DNA from: Lachnospiraceae bacterium AC2031
GTDB lineage: Bacteria; Bacillota; Clostridia; Lachnospirales; Lachnospiraceae
Direction of reading: 5' to 3'
NCBI GenBank assembly: GCA_000687975.1
Contig: JIAB01000001.1
Coordinates: forward strand, 930,001-994,000
DNA: 64,000 bases
Shown here: positions 42,181 to 52,600 of the stretch, piece by piece
How the letters are laid out: the number at the start of each line of letters is the position of its first letter
How positions within the stretch are numbered: the first letter of the stretch is position 1
Position numbers and translations under genes: made by a program
The notes under the pieces: generated by a model
Database searches by the model: none
The model's input: the letters and a program-made list of their open reading frames with translations, nothing else
What the model was told of the DNA's origin: nothing

Positions 42181-43107
42181 TTATCTTTCATTATCCTTCT
42201 TAAGTGCAAGAGTGCCCATGATGATTGCTGCTACTACAAATGGAATAACACTAATTAATCCAAGTGAAAATGGTCCAAAAACAAACAGCTTGTCAATTTT
42301 TTCGATCTGATCACCATCTAGAAGCATAACGTATAATGTTGTAACACCGTTGATTGCCCCGTGGAAAAGTGCCGGATACCAGATACACTTTGTTTTGTCA
42401 TATATGATCTCATGCATTATTCCAAGTGCTATACAAGCGATTGAAAATGTTACAAGTCCAAGGACAGGAGCCCCAATATAGTTCTTTCCATATTCATATC
42501 CACCAAAGATCATTGCAGGGAAATGGAATGCTGCCCATATAATTCCGCCAAGAAGCCACGCCTTAACTCTGCTCATATTCTTCATAAGTTCAGGATACAG
42601 AAAGCCTCTCCAGCCAACTTCCTCGCCGATACCTGTAAGCATATTGATAAATGGAACCTCAACAATGCACATTACTACACTAAGAAGGAACAGTGTCTTC
42701 ATATCCATACCAGATTCATTCATTTTGCTCATAGCTTCTTCTGCATTCATTCCCACAGACACATAAACCTTGATCAAATATGAACCATCCATAGCAAAGA
42801 GATCAGGAAATACTATAAAGAACAAAATCCAGCCGAGAATGGCACATACTGAAGGAAGAAGTAAGGATAAAATCAGCCATTTGATATTACCCCTCAGTCT
42901 AGGTTTCCAGCCCATCCCTTTAAAGTCCGCCTTCAGGAAAAATGCTACTATCATCGGAATAAACATTGAGATAACCAGGCTTCCCCTAAATGCTATGATT
43001 CCCTTCATACCTGCCATTCTATCCTGAAGAATCGCTCCAATTATCTGAAGTGTCCAAACTATTCCATATACGATTGCCACAAACTTTATAACTTTCTTCT
43101 TATCCAT
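42181..43107 (-). CDS. CPBP family intramembrane glutamic endopeptidase
   Basis: 308 residues with about eight membrane segments. The three CPBP motifs are in order: EEVGWRGFLYPEL (EExxxR), AAFHFPAMIF (FxxxH) and ALFHGAINGV (HxxxN). Bacterial members are linked to bacteriocin self-immunity or peptide processing. It is the first gene after the operator/promoter and is cotranscribed with the ABC exporter, fitting a peptide resistance or maturation role; this is inference. Confidence 0.88.
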   Translation of the reverse strand: MDKKKVIKFVAIVYGIVWTLQIIGAILQDRMAGMKGIIAFRGSLVISMFIPMIVAFFLKADFKGMGWKPRLRGNIKWLILSLLLPSVCAILGWILFFIVFPDLFAMDGSYLIKVYVSVGMNAEEAMSKMNESGMDMKTLFLLSVVMCIVEVPFINMLTGIGEEVGWRGFLYPELMKNMSRVKAWLLGGIIWAAFHFPAMIFGGYEYGKNYIGAPVLGLVTFSIACIALGIMHEIIYDKTKCIWYPALFHGAINGVTTLYVMLLDGDQIEKIDKLFVFGPFSLGLISVIPFVVAAIIMGTLALKKDNER

Positions 43108-43162
43108 CTCTATAGCCTTTCTAAACCGTTACTGTAATACGTTTTGTATTTGTTGTATTGTT

Positions 43163-43183
43163 TGTATTACTTGTTGTAATACA
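43163..43183 (-). promoter_or_regulatory. Probable GntR (YtrA-type) operator at the transcription start
   Basis: Perfect 8-bp dyad TGTATTAC-AACAA-GTAATACA (minus strand) immediately downstream of the -10, so repressor binding would block initiation. Further half-site-like copies GTAATAC (43134) and ATACAA lie downstream. Confidence 0.75.
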
Positions 43184-43184
43184 G

Positions 43185-43213
43185 ATAATACTACCGTTTG
43201 ATATACTTGTCAA
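43185..43213 (-). promoter_or_regulatory. Promoter of the CPBP-ABC-GntR operon
   Basis: TTGACA (43208-43213) and TATTAT (43185-43190) on the minus strand, spacing exactly 17 bases. Confidence 0.85.
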
Positions 43214-43221
43214 GATATTTC

Positions 43222-43262
43222 CAAAAAAAAAGCGACAAAACGTTTTTTTACGCTTTGTCGCC
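43222..43262 (-). terminator. Intrinsic terminator after the MFS gene
   Basis: GGCGACAAAGCG pairs with CGTTTTGTCGC on the minus strand with loop TAAAAAAA, followed by nine T residues. It ends the attenuated MFS transcript upstream of the CPBP promoter. Confidence 0.8.
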
Positions 43263-43268
43263 TTTTGT

Positions 43269-44408
43269 TTACCATATTGAAAAGAAGTACCCTGCCAGCG
43301 GTGACAAGATCATCATGATGACCGAAAATGTAAATGATGATATGGAAATAAGTGTTGCACGCTGCTCTGAAGGAAACATATCCTGAAGTTTAGTGCTCGT
43401 TCTAATTTCGATCGCATCATCCGCCATAGAGGAGATAAAACCTCCCACCACCATTATCCAGACCACACTGGTATGTTCAAGCAAAACTCCCGCCAGAACT
43501 CCCAAAGTGCATATGATGAAAATCTTGTAATACTTAACATTCTTAGCCTTAACTATAAGCTTTGCTCCGACCACTCCACCCAGTTCCATAATGAAGAGTG
43601 CTGGGCCCAGCACCCAGTTGGAAATACCCGCATCTCTCAGCTTACTCTGCAAAAAGAAAAGAAGGAGTATATCAATCGCTCCCACAAAAGAATTGAGGAA
43701 CATAAGCTTCGCAGCTTTACTATTTCGAACAAGAAAAACAACCGACTCCTTAAAGAACCTAATAAGTTCACTTAGTAGTTTTCGAATACTAACTATCTTT
43801 TCTTTATTCTCTACTTCACTCGACTCATCAGAGCATCTGACTTCCACAAGTTTAAGCGTAAAGAAAAGTGTCAGACTTCCCATCAGCGCACTTATCAGAT
43901 ACGAAGTTCTATATCCCAGATATAGGGCTAGTCCCGCCATCAACGTGGATACACCTGTAGCTACTCTATATATAATGGACTGGTTCGAGTTATATCTCTC
44001 GTATCCAGCCTCAGCATTTTCGAGTTTCATGGAATCATAAGCAAGTGCTTCACCGGAGCCTGACGCAAAGTTATAGGCCATGGCATGAAATGGCATCGAA
44101 AGCGCCACCAGCCAGAAGTCCGTAGAAAAGACCATCACCAGATCTCCCACAATGGCCATAACATTTCCCAGCGCCAGCATCTTCTTCCTGCCGTATATAT
44201 CTGCAAGCATTCCCGAAGGTATCTCACATATAAGACTAGTAATATGGAAAAGAGTTTCAGCGAAGCCTATCTCAACCAAGGAAAAACCACGGGCAGCCAG
44301 AATAACTACCCATGCTCCTGTAAGTGACAGGTTTCCTAAAACTCCAGTTATATATAATGTTCTTATCTGTCTTACCAGATTAAATGATTTATTTGAATTT
44401 TTAGACAT
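43269..44408 (-). CDS. MFS transporter preceded by leader peptide
   Basis: 379 residues with about eleven to twelve hydrophobic segments. The start is the ATG at 44408, with GGGAG 8 bases upstream; the longer frame (44444) lies in the attenuator region. The MFS motif in the loop after helix 2 is GMLADIYGRKKMLALGN. Similar Firmicutes proteins include drug exporters; the substrate is unknown. Transcription starts ~175 bases upstream behind an 18-codon leader and a terminator, an arrangement usual for genes induced by ribosome-targeting drugs. Confidence 0.85.
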   Translation of the reverse strand: MSKNSNKSFNLVRQIRTLYITGVLGNLSLTGAWVVILAARGFSLVEIGFAETLFHITSLICEIPSGMLADIYGRKKMLALGNVMAIVGDLVMVFSTDFWLVALSMPFHAMAYNFASGSGEALAYDSMKLENAEAGYERYNSNQSIIYRVATGVSTLMAGLALYLGYRTSYLISALMGSLTLFFTLKLVEVRCSDESSEVENKEKIVSIRKLLSELIRFFKESVVFLVRNSKAAKLMFLNSFVGAIDILLLFFLQSKLRDAGISNWVLGPALFIMELGGVVGAKLIVKAKNVKYYKIFIICTLGVLAGVLLEHTSVVWIMVVGGFISSMADDAIEIRTSTKLQDMFPSEQRATLISISSFTFSVIMMILSPLAGYFFSIW

Positions 44409-44415
44409 AAAAAAA

Positions 44416-44510
44416 TCTCCCTTTCTGTTAGTTATGGGATTCACATAGTGAATCCTAAAAAAACAAATCGGAAGATAGTGAAAATGAGCGCACTATCCCC
44501 CTTAAGGGAG
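44416..44510 (-). promoter_or_regulatory. Attenuator of the MFS gene (terminator with competing pairings)
   Basis: On the minus strand GGGGGATAGTG pairs with CACTATCTTCC (11-bp stem with two G-U pairs), followed by GATTTGTTTTTTT: an intrinsic terminator. Competing elements are CCCTTAAGGG at the leader stop codon, a second perfect hairpin GGATTCAC-TAT-GTGAATCC (44437-44455) whose CACTAT can also pair with ATAGTG, and TCTCCCTT of the leader end, complementary over eight bases to the MFS ribosome site AAGGGAGA. Confidence 0.7.
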
Positions 44511-44558
44511 AACTGTGAAACCTTTAGTCAGTTGAACATTATTTACTGTCCAGTACAT
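44502..44558 (-). CDS. Leader peptide, 18 aa, controlling the MFS gene
   Basis: MYWTVNNVQLTKGFTVLP, starting with ATG at 44558 after GAGGAAAGG (5-base spacing), stop TAA at 44502 inside the attenuator. It lies about 26 bases after the predicted start site. From memory, the VQLxxG segment recalls the leader peptide of Gram-positive tet(K)/tet(L) genes (NRVQLKEG). Too short for standard gene callers. Confidence 0.7.
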   Translation of the reverse strand: MYWTVNNVQLTKGFTVLP

Positions 44559-44590
44559 AAAAACCTTTCCTCATTTCTTATTCTTACTTG

Positions 44591-44619
44591 ATAATACCCA
44601 CTGGGAATAAATCTGTCAA
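44591..44619 (-). promoter_or_regulatory. Promoter of leader peptide and MFS gene
   Basis: TTGACA (44614-44619) and TATTAT (44591-44596) on the minus strand with a 17-base spacer. Confidence 0.85.
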
Positions 44620-44645
44620 CACAAATTAACAGTCATGACACTCAA

Positions 44646-45335
44646 TTATTTAACAGCCCAGAAGCCTGCCTGAAGGTAGGACGCCCACAAAAGATTAACA
44701 GATTTAAATCCAGCCTTCTTCAACATTTCAAGATGCTGTTCGATGGTAATAGGATGAGTCTCTACACCTCGACGGTCCATCTGCATCTGGATATCCTCAT
44801 CAGAATTTCCATGTTCCTTTAAGAATATCTTCCAACGATTAAGTGCGATGTCATCGCTTTCCTCTGTACTCATTCTGATATTTTCAAATGTTATAAATAC
44901 GCCAGATTCTTTAAGAGCATCATAGCATCGTTTAACTGCTTCTTCACGCTCCTCAATACTATAATAATGATGACTCTGAATTGCAGATACAACATCATAT
45001 TCACCCTTAATATCTAGTTCTCCTGATGCAAGAGCTAAATATTCAATATCTTTATCAGCTAACTTCTGCTTTGCTATATCCAGCATTTTCTCCGAAGGAT
45101 CAGCCAATGTAAACTTTGCATCTGGTAAAACCTCCAGAGCACGAATTGCAAGTGTTCCTGTCCCCGCACCTGTATCCAGCCACTTTGGTGCTTTTATGCC
45201 TAGTGTTCGAACTAAGTCTATTGCCTGACCATGATACTCAGTATAGTAAGGAAGTACATTTACTATATGCTCATCATAGATATTTGAATTATAAGCTGAT
45301 TTGTTATCCTTTCCAGTGTTACTCATTTCCGTCAA
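44646..45335 (-). CDS. Class I SAM-dependent methyltransferase
   Basis: 229 residues. Motif I is PKWLDTGAGTGTLAIRALE, motif II FTLADPSEKMLDIAKQKL, and a post-motif segment YDVVSAIQSHHYYSIEEREEAV. Likely a small-molecule methyltransferase of the UbiE/Methyltransf_25 group. It overlaps the upstream GNAT gene by 17 bases, so the two are probably coexpressed. Substrate unknown. Confidence 0.85.
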   Translation of the reverse strand: MTEMSNTGKDNKSAYNSNIYDEHIVNVLPYYTEYHGQAIDLVRTLGIKAPKWLDTGAGTGTLAIRALEVLPDAKFTLADPSEKMLDIAKQKLADKDIEYLALASGELDIKGEYDVVSAIQSHHYYSIEEREEAVKRCYDALKESGVFITFENIRMSTEESDDIALNRWKIFLKEHGNSDEDIQMQMDRRGVETHPITIEQHLEMLKKAGFKSVNLLWASYLQAGFWAVK

Positions 45336-45783
45336 TTCCCTCCAGTCGTTTCATAAATCTAATTTGTTCTTTTTCCATACCATATCCGAGGCGCCTATAA
45401 AACTTATGTGCTCCCGCTCTCGTTATACCTGAATTAAGACGCACAAGTGAGATATCCTTTTCTACGGCCCACTTTTCTGCACGCTCCAGAAGAGCTCTGC
45501 CAATACCCTTCTTACGGAGTTTACTATTAACCGCAAGACCAAGAATATTAGTCATGGCCTCAAAATATAATGTGGTATATTTCTCTATATGAATAAAACC
45601 TACTACCTTTTCATCAAGGACTGCAACAAACACGGCTTCTTTATCAGCCTCAAGCTGACTTATTCTCTCTGATACCAGGAACTTATCACATTGATATCCA
45701 AGATCCATACAACAAAGCTCGCATATATCAGCAGCATCTTCTGCAATTACAGGTCTTACTACAACTTCCTTTTCGAGTTTCAA
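45319..45783 (-). CDS. GNAT family N-acetyltransferase (TTG start)
   Basis: 154 residues from a TTG at 45783, chosen because AAAGGAGGTG lies 8 bases upstream; an ATG at 45843 would overlap addA by 22 bases and has no site. The acetyl-CoA binding motif is LAVNSKLRKKGIGRALLERA, and LNSGITRAGAHKFYRRLGY is the usual C-terminal GNAT signature. Likely a small-molecule or protein acetyltransferase; substrate unknown. Confidence 0.85.
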   Translation of the reverse strand: MKLEKEVVVRPVIAEDAADICELCCMDLGYQCDKFLVSERISQLEADKEAVFVAVLDEKVVGFIHIEKYTTLYFEAMTNILGLAVNSKLRKKGIGRALLERAEKWAVEKDISLVRLNSGITRAGAHKFYRRLGYGMEKEQIRFMKRLEGIDGNE

Positions 45784-45821
45784 TTCTTGAGCACCTCCTT
45801 TACAAAAGTATCTTTTAACCC

Positions 45822-48800
45822 TTATGTCAGATAATCTCGCCACTCTGGGTAGTGGATTTCACCCAATCTCGTTGAATAAAGGATACAATCCTCCACTTTC
45901 TTTCCAGTTAGCTTCTCAAGAGTGAGACCATAGAGATACATTTGCGCCGCATAGCGATTAAGAAGCTCCTGACCACTTTTTACGTTATCTGTCTTATAAT
46001 CTACCAGTATTATATGTTCCTCCGATGTGCCATCAGAATTTCCTCCATTCTCATAGAAGAATGCATCCATGATTCCCTGGATAACTACAAAGTCACTGTC
46101 TTCTGACACAATCTCGGTTCCCAAACCCTTTAGTTCAGTTGCAGTACCTGGAAGCTCCGTGAGCTTAAGACCTGCAATAAACTGCTGCTCACGTCTTAGT
46201 GCGTTTCCCTGGAATGCATTTCTCATTCTCTGGAAGAGAGATGTTTTATCATCGCTATAAAATCTTAGTAGCGATTTAATACTAACTAGTTCTCTATCTT
46301 CATCAGTAAAGAAGCTGTCACTCAGCACTCTTTCTATCTCTAATGCGAGACTTTCTTCTGAAGCCACGCGGCTATAGTCCAGTCTCTCAAAGATTGCATG
46401 AATAACTGTACCACGCCTTGCTGCTTTTGCACGGGCAGCTTCCTTCTCAGCAGCCTCCGCTTCATCCACTTCGTCAACTACGTCGGTAATGATCACATCG
46501 CTGTCATCCTGAATCTCAGTACTTTCCTTCATCTCAGCATGCTTAATCTCAGATACTGAAAGCTTTGCCTTTCTGGTAGTGAAGTACTTATAGTCATAGA
46601 TATAGTCATAAGGATTATCCACCGATACTTCTTCAGATTCGTCACGCATTTCTTTGATATGAACCTTCACTTTATCCATCAGAGTATTCAGACTATTTGT
46701 ATAATCCAGTTCTTTTTTCTTATAGATCTTACTGAAATCCTCAATAATCTCAGGAACAGATGTTTCTGTCACAATAATTGGCGATGCTTCCTGCTTACTC
46801 AACGCATGGTTTACATAATCTATATAGCTAGAGCATTCACTTAAGATCATAGGTTCGTCAGAGTCCTTAAAACCGATAAGACACAGCTTTTCTTTTGCTC
46901 TGGTCATTGCAACATAGAAAAGTCTTGCCTCCTCAGTGCGGATTTCCTTCTCTACAAGAAGCTTAACGACTCCCTCTTTGATACTTCTCTTCTTGACCTT
47001 TACCCTGCCACCAACGGTTCTCATTCGATTGATCACCAGATGGTAGTCCGGATACACTGCAACATCTCCAGTCTTTTCAGACAGTCTGAAACTTTTGCCC
47101 ATAAGCGCCACAAAAACGATAGGATACTCCAGACCCTTACTCTTATGAATCGACGTGATATGTACCACACCATCATCGCCTGACTCTGTCGCACCAGGAG
47201 CTGCTTCAAGATTTTTATCCATGCTCATACATTTATCAATGAACTTGAGGAAATCAAGAAGTCCGGCGTTACGAACACTTTCAAACTGACGGGCATGGAA
47301 GATAAGCTTCTTTATATTTTCAATACGACGTTTGCCGTCAGGCATTGCCATAACAAAGCTTTCATAATCCGTATCTCGGAGTATCAGTTCCAGAAGATCG
47401 TGAGTACTAAGGAATGGACGAAGTTCTGCCCATCTGTCCCTTAGAGCTGTGATCATCATAAGTTTATCTGCCACCCTGCGAAGCTTTTCATCTTCACTAT
47501 CCTTAAAGGCATCTATAAAGAACTTAGCCTTATCAGCAAGGCTTGTAAGTGAGCTTGGACTCTTTCCAACGATCCATACCATTTCCTCGTCCGTTATACC
47601 ACCTATATGAGACAGCAATACGGAGGCAAATGGAATATCCTGCTGTACATTATCGATGATCCTAAGCACCGATATCAGTGTACTAATCTCCAGCTCTTCA
47701 AAGTATGCTCCAGAATCATCAATAGCCACCGGGATTCCCAGCTGTTCATATATTCGCACCATATCCATATGGCCACGGATACTTCTCTGAAGAATAACTA
47801 TATCTCCAAATCTCGCTTTCCTGTATACTGGATTCTCAGTCGATTCTGGAAGAGAGGAATCAAAGTTTTCATTTAATACATACTGAGTTTCAACTAATTC
47901 CAGTATCCTGCGTCCTATCTGAATAGCCTCAATCTCTTCCTTGGTATACTGAAGTTCATCGTCTTCTTCCTCACTCTCTGAGTCAAAGCCTAGTTTCCAT
48001 CCAGATATTCTTTCTAAAGAAACATTGCCGCCTACATTTAGCCCTGTATCCGGATAATGCTTCAGGTAATCTTCCTCATCTGGAGGATTAAGCTGCACAT
48101 CCTCGTTATAGTTTATACCTCCAAAATCAGGAGTCATTACATACTTAAACACGCTATTTGTTCCAGCAAGAACCTCTTTTCTTGAACGATAATTCATATT
48201 TAAGCTGATGAGTCTTCCGCCATCACCATTCTGATAATTATTGGACTTATCAATAAAAAGCTCAGGTCTTGCCATACGGAAGCGATATATACTCTGCTTA
48301 ACATCACCAACCATAAAGATGTTATTAGGTCTTCCAAGATTATCCCGGCGGGCAACAGCTGAAAGCAGTTCCTCCTGAAGATCACTGCTGTCCTGATACT
48401 CATCTATATAGATATACTTATATTCCAGAGACTTAGCGAGACCTATCTTGGTAGGCTTCTTTTCCTTTACATCATAGAGAATATTAAAAGCCGCATGAGC
48501 TATATCACTGAACTCATACTTCTTCTGCCTCTTCTTCTCCTTCATGAGAGTCTGGTCAAAATCAATCACAATGTCGATGAGACAGTCCTTGATCTTGCTT
48601 TGAGACACAGCCTCACTAACAATCTCATCTTCAGTAACTATACCACTAAAATATCCCTTAATAGCTTTTCTCTTTGCTCTTATATCATCCAGTTCTGAAT
48701 CGTCGAAGGGATCCAGTGCTTTACTCTTTCGAACCTGCGCCCATGAGCCCTTTGACGCTGCAGCTTTTCCTGAAAGAGTATCAGCATTTAGTATCAATTT

Positions 48801-49610
48801 GATCTTATCCAGATCGCTGTTATATATTTCTCTGATCTTATCTATTCCATCTGCTCTGTCAGGATCCTTATCCTTACTCAGTTCCTCAATGTATCCATTC
48901 AAGAGTTCTATAGATGCTTCCGCAGTCTGATTCAGATACGCTATATAGTCGCGAACCCATTTTTCCTGAAGGACCTCACGTCCTTCAGCAGTAGTTTTTT
49001 CACGGGCAGCCTCGAGCCATGCATCTTTATCCGCAAAGCTTTCTGCAACTCTATGAATACCAAGGATTATATCCTTCACTACAGTGTCATCAATATTCTT
49101 CTTAAAGAAAAATGAAGTAAGCCCCGCCATCATCTCATCGTTCTGATAATGTCTGCCAAGGACTTCGTCCAGCACCTCATCCTTAAGAAGGGCAATCTCG
49201 TTGGAATCATATATTTCAAATGCAGGATCTATTCCGACTACATTGAAGTTTTCTCTGACCACCTTGTTACAGAAACTATCGATAGTCATAATGTCTGCAT
49301 TTTCTGCAAGGGAAAGCTGACGAAGAATACGGTTGCTTACTGCTTCATCCCCTGCGGAGTCAGTAGCCAGTTTTTCCAATGCAGCAAGAATCTTCGAACG
49401 CATCTGGGCAGCTGCATCAATGGTAAATGTCACTACCAGAATCTCATCAATGCTGGCAAGACCTTCAGCAACAGTTTGTATTATTCGCTCAACAAGAACA
49501 GCCGTCTTACCAGAACCGGCCGCAGCTGATACCAGAACATTCTGAGGATTTTTTATTCCATCCTGCAAGCTATCCAGCACTTCCTGCTGTCTAACATTCC
49601 ATCTAGTCAT
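45822..49610 (-). CDS. addA: ATP-dependent helicase/nuclease subunit AddA
   Basis: 1262 residues, the normal AddA size. UvrD-type helicase motifs: Walker A VSAAAGSGKTAVLVERI (~28-44), motif Ia VVTFTIDAAAQMRSKI, motif II YIYIDEYQDSSDLQE, motif III VGDVKQSIYRF, and motif V/VI HKSKGLEYPIVFV and LFYVAMTRAKEKL. The C-terminal RecB-family nuclease has IILVDYKTDNVKSG. With AddB it resects double-strand breaks for RecA loading. Its start overlaps the addB stop by 8 bases. Confidence 0.96.
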   Translation of the reverse strand: MTRWNVRQQEVLDSLQDGIKNPQNVLVSAAAGSGKTAVLVERIIQTVAEGLASIDEILVVTFTIDAAAQMRSKILAALEKLATDSAGDEAVSNRILRQLSLAENADIMTIDSFCNKVVRENFNVVGIDPAFEIYDSNEIALLKDEVLDEVLGRHYQNDEMMAGLTSFFFKKNIDDTVVKDIILGIHRVAESFADKDAWLEAAREKTTAEGREVLQEKWVRDYIAYLNQTAEASIELLNGYIEELSKDKDPDRADGIDKIREIYNSDLDKIKLILNADTLSGKAAASKGSWAQVRKSKALDPFDDSELDDIRAKRKAIKGYFSGIVTEDEIVSEAVSQSKIKDCLIDIVIDFDQTLMKEKKRQKKYEFSDIAHAAFNILYDVKEKKPTKIGLAKSLEYKYIYIDEYQDSSDLQEELLSAVARRDNLGRPNNIFMVGDVKQSIYRFRMARPELFIDKSNNYQNGDGGRLISLNMNYRSRKEVLAGTNSVFKYVMTPDFGGINYNEDVQLNPPDEEDYLKHYPDTGLNVGGNVSLERISGWKLGFDSESEEEDDELQYTKEEIEAIQIGRRILELVETQYVLNENFDSSLPESTENPVYRKARFGDIVILQRSIRGHMDMVRIYEQLGIPVAIDDSGAYFEELEISTLISVLRIIDNVQQDIPFASVLLSHIGGITDEEMVWIVGKSPSSLTSLADKAKFFIDAFKDSEDEKLRRVADKLMMITALRDRWAELRPFLSTHDLLELILRDTDYESFVMAMPDGKRRIENIKKLIFHARQFESVRNAGLLDFLKFIDKCMSMDKNLEAAPGATESGDDGVVHITSIHKSKGLEYPIVFVALMGKSFRLSEKTGDVAVYPDYHLVINRMRTVGGRVKVKKRSIKEGVVKLLVEKEIRTEEARLFYVAMTRAKEKLCLIGFKDSDEPMILSECSSYIDYVNHALSKQEASPIIVTETSVPEIIEDFSKIYKKKELDYTNSLNTLMDKVKVHIKEMRDESEEVSVDNPYDYIYDYKYFTTRKAKLSVSEIKHAEMKESTEIQDDSDVIITDVVDEVDEAEAAEKEAARAKAARRGTVIHAIFERLDYSRVASEESLALEIERVLSDSFFTDEDRELVSIKSLLRFYSDDKTSLFQRMRNAFQGNALRREQQFIAGLKLTELPGTATELKGLGTEIVSEDSDFVVIQGIMDAFFYENGGNSDGTSEEHIILVDYKTDNVKSGQELLNRYAAQMYLYGLTLEKLTGKKVEDCILYSTRLGEIHYPEWRDYLT

Positions 49611-52600
49611 TCTTTCCTCCTACAAACTTTGCATTCTTAAGTTGCACTGTCTTTCCGTCTTCCTTGTACTTCTCTGCCTTTTCGCATAAAGCAACCAGCA
49701 TCTCACTATTTGAGGCTTGCTCTTTTTTAGGAAAACGTTTCTTTCCGCCATATTTAGAGAATCGACACGCCGCCTTGAAATTACAATATGTACAAGCACC
49801 ACTAAGTCCCATATTAATTGGAGACTTAGCGAAATCACCAGTCAGGATCTTATCCGCAGTCTCTCTCATCTTATCCAGCGAATAGTCAGTGAGGCTATCC
49901 AGCTGTTCTCCAGAAAGCGTCATAGAATCCATGGTTAATGGTGTTTCCCTGCCTTTTTTTATAGTAATAACGTCACTATTCTGAGTAAGGTTTCCCGCTT
50001 CATCTATAAGCGTCTTATCATGAAGATTTAGAAGCTGTATAGGATCAGCATTTGATACACCTTTCATTACCATAGACTTACGGATTTCTTTCTCCAGTCC
50101 GTCCGCATCTTCCGCATCTGCCATTTCCTTCTGTCCCTTGGTTTTAAGCTCAAGAACAGGATCAGAAACTGTGTAGTAGTACATACCAGCAGGAATTACC
50201 TTATCACGTGTACTGCGGAGAATTTCATTTACTATCTTCGTATAAACCAGAAGCTGAATATCCGTTCCTTCCTGGATTGCCAGAGGATCAAAGGTCTTTG
50301 AACCAGTCTTATAATCCACTACTCTTAGATAGTAATTATCTTCTATCTCAGCCGTATCAAGACGGTCAATAACACCTCTGAGAGTTACTGGATATTCTGT
50401 ACCGTCAGGCTTATGAGCCATAAACTCCGCCTCAAATTTCTGCTCAAATCGATCTGGCAGAAACTCGCCCTTTACGATCTGTGAGCGAAGGGTTGTTATA
50501 GTACGAGACGCAAGTTCACGAAGATTCTCCTTAATCCGGGCAGTCTTAGGATCCATATCATCGTCCACATCCTCCTGGTATTCCTCGGTCATTTCCTCTA
50601 CCCAGGCGGTCTCAAGATAGCCCTCAACAATATCTATAAGTTCTGCGTCCTCTATTCCCTTCCAGTCATTATTCATTTTTTCGTATATCTCGCCAAATGT
50701 ATTCTCCAGCGCTCTATGCATCACGTTACCTATGTCATAGAGCTCCAGCTTTTTCTCTGGCCGCTCCTTAAGTCCAAGAATATACGTCATAAAGAAAGAG
50801 TATGGACAGCTTGCATACTTCTCCATCTTCGAAACAGAAAGCTTCAGATTAATGGTATCCATAGCCTCTGATGATATGATCTCAGGGCTATTAGAAAAGA
50901 GAAGTCCCGGAAGTATCTGGTCTCTTTCAGGCAGATCATCTCCTGCACCCACATATGTTATATATCGTGAAATGTTATCTATAAGTTTTTTATCTTCTAA
51001 GGAAGCAGTGTCCCCTGACTGTTCGGCTTCCATGGCCTCTCTAACCCAGCCAAGAAATGCCTTTCTATCACTTAGCGCAGTTCCACTAAAATCACTGCAC
51101 TCTTTATATTTATCCACAAGACCAGGGAAGAGTTTCCTCACTCTTCCAATAAGGAAGGATGGGCTCAGCTTATCTCTGCTTGCTTCTCCACTTACGTGAT
51201 AACTGATAGTCAGTTTCTCAGTTGCCTTGGAAAGTAACTGATATATCATAAAGAGAGAGTTCTGACTCTGCTCCACGCCAAAGCTGGCCAGATACTTTCC
51301 ACTTCCCATATCTGAAAGAGCATTTGAAAGCTGCTCCTTATCTTTATCAGACAGAATTCTTCCGCCGCCTTTTTTAGCTGGAATAACACCGTCGCAGGCT
51401 CCAACTACATGCACAATCTTTGCATCAATGATACGAGATCTCTCCACATCAGAAGCGGCAAGTGCATCAATAGTTGGAGGAATAACTCCCACCTTTATCT
51501 CACTAATACCAGCTGAAAGAATCTCTGAAAAGCTATGGATATCCATCTCCTCGTTACCAAGAAGATCGTCTGTCTGGGAAATAATTCCCATCAGCACACC
51601 GTAAAGGCTCTTCATAACCCTGGCGTCTGTCATCATGCCCTCTGCCTCGAGAAGCTGGGCGTTAGATTCCATTTGGTTTTCAAAGGAAAGAGCTTCTATA
51701 ATCTCCAGAAGCGCAGCTATATACTCAGAAACAAGATGCTTTCCGTTACCAAGTTTTGTAACCGGCTCGATTGTAGAAAGGATAAGCTTTCTCACCTCGT
51801 TCATTTTTTTATAGGCTTCCTTCTTCTCCTCTGGAACATTTTTGCCATAGGTTCTGATAGCGCGGTTCCACATGGTTCTGCCTCTCATGCCTGTTCTGAG
51901 ACAGAAGTTCTCAAGTTCGTCCAGACTGTGATGGTCCTCGATTTTGAGCACCCCAGTCTTAACAAAGCCAAATATAGAATTATAATCAAAGTCACGGTCC
52001 AGAATATCCAGTATTCTAAGGATTGCCTCTGTGTAAGGATTCTTTCTTAGCTTACGACTGAAGTCAGAAAACATAGGAATATCGTACTCTGCAAAGATAC
52101 GGTCAGCACATCTATCGAACTCTTCAATATCACCAGTAACAACAGCGATATCCTTGTATCTATATCCCGCCTTTACCTCACTGCGGATCTTTTCAGCCAC
52201 AAGCCTCAGTTCATTCTCAAAGCTATCTGTATGATAAATCTCAAGATCTTTAAGGTCGTTCTTATATTCCTTTACAGGATATCTGAATATATTCTGTGTG
52301 AGATGTATCAGTTCCGAGCTTTCTTTTGCCGACTTTCTAAGATACTGAACCTCAGGTTTATCTCCCAAAGTTTCAGCCAGATGACGATAGGTCATATAAC
52401 TCTGATGGAAAATATCCGTTTCACTTACCTCACCCTCTCCATCGAGAAAACGCTTTAGAATATTTGCTTCTATACATAGAGAGAAACGAAGCACCTCAGC
52501 CCTCTTCTTAAGCGCACCTATAACGCTTAGCTGGTCAGGTGTATAACCTCTATATTCATCAAAGATAAAAACTGCCCCATCAGTAATACTACATAGTCTG

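Noticed and set aside
51535-52050. Plus-strand open frame of 171 codons opposite addB
   Set aside because: Antisense to a conserved AddB region; no family resemblance and no ribosome site.
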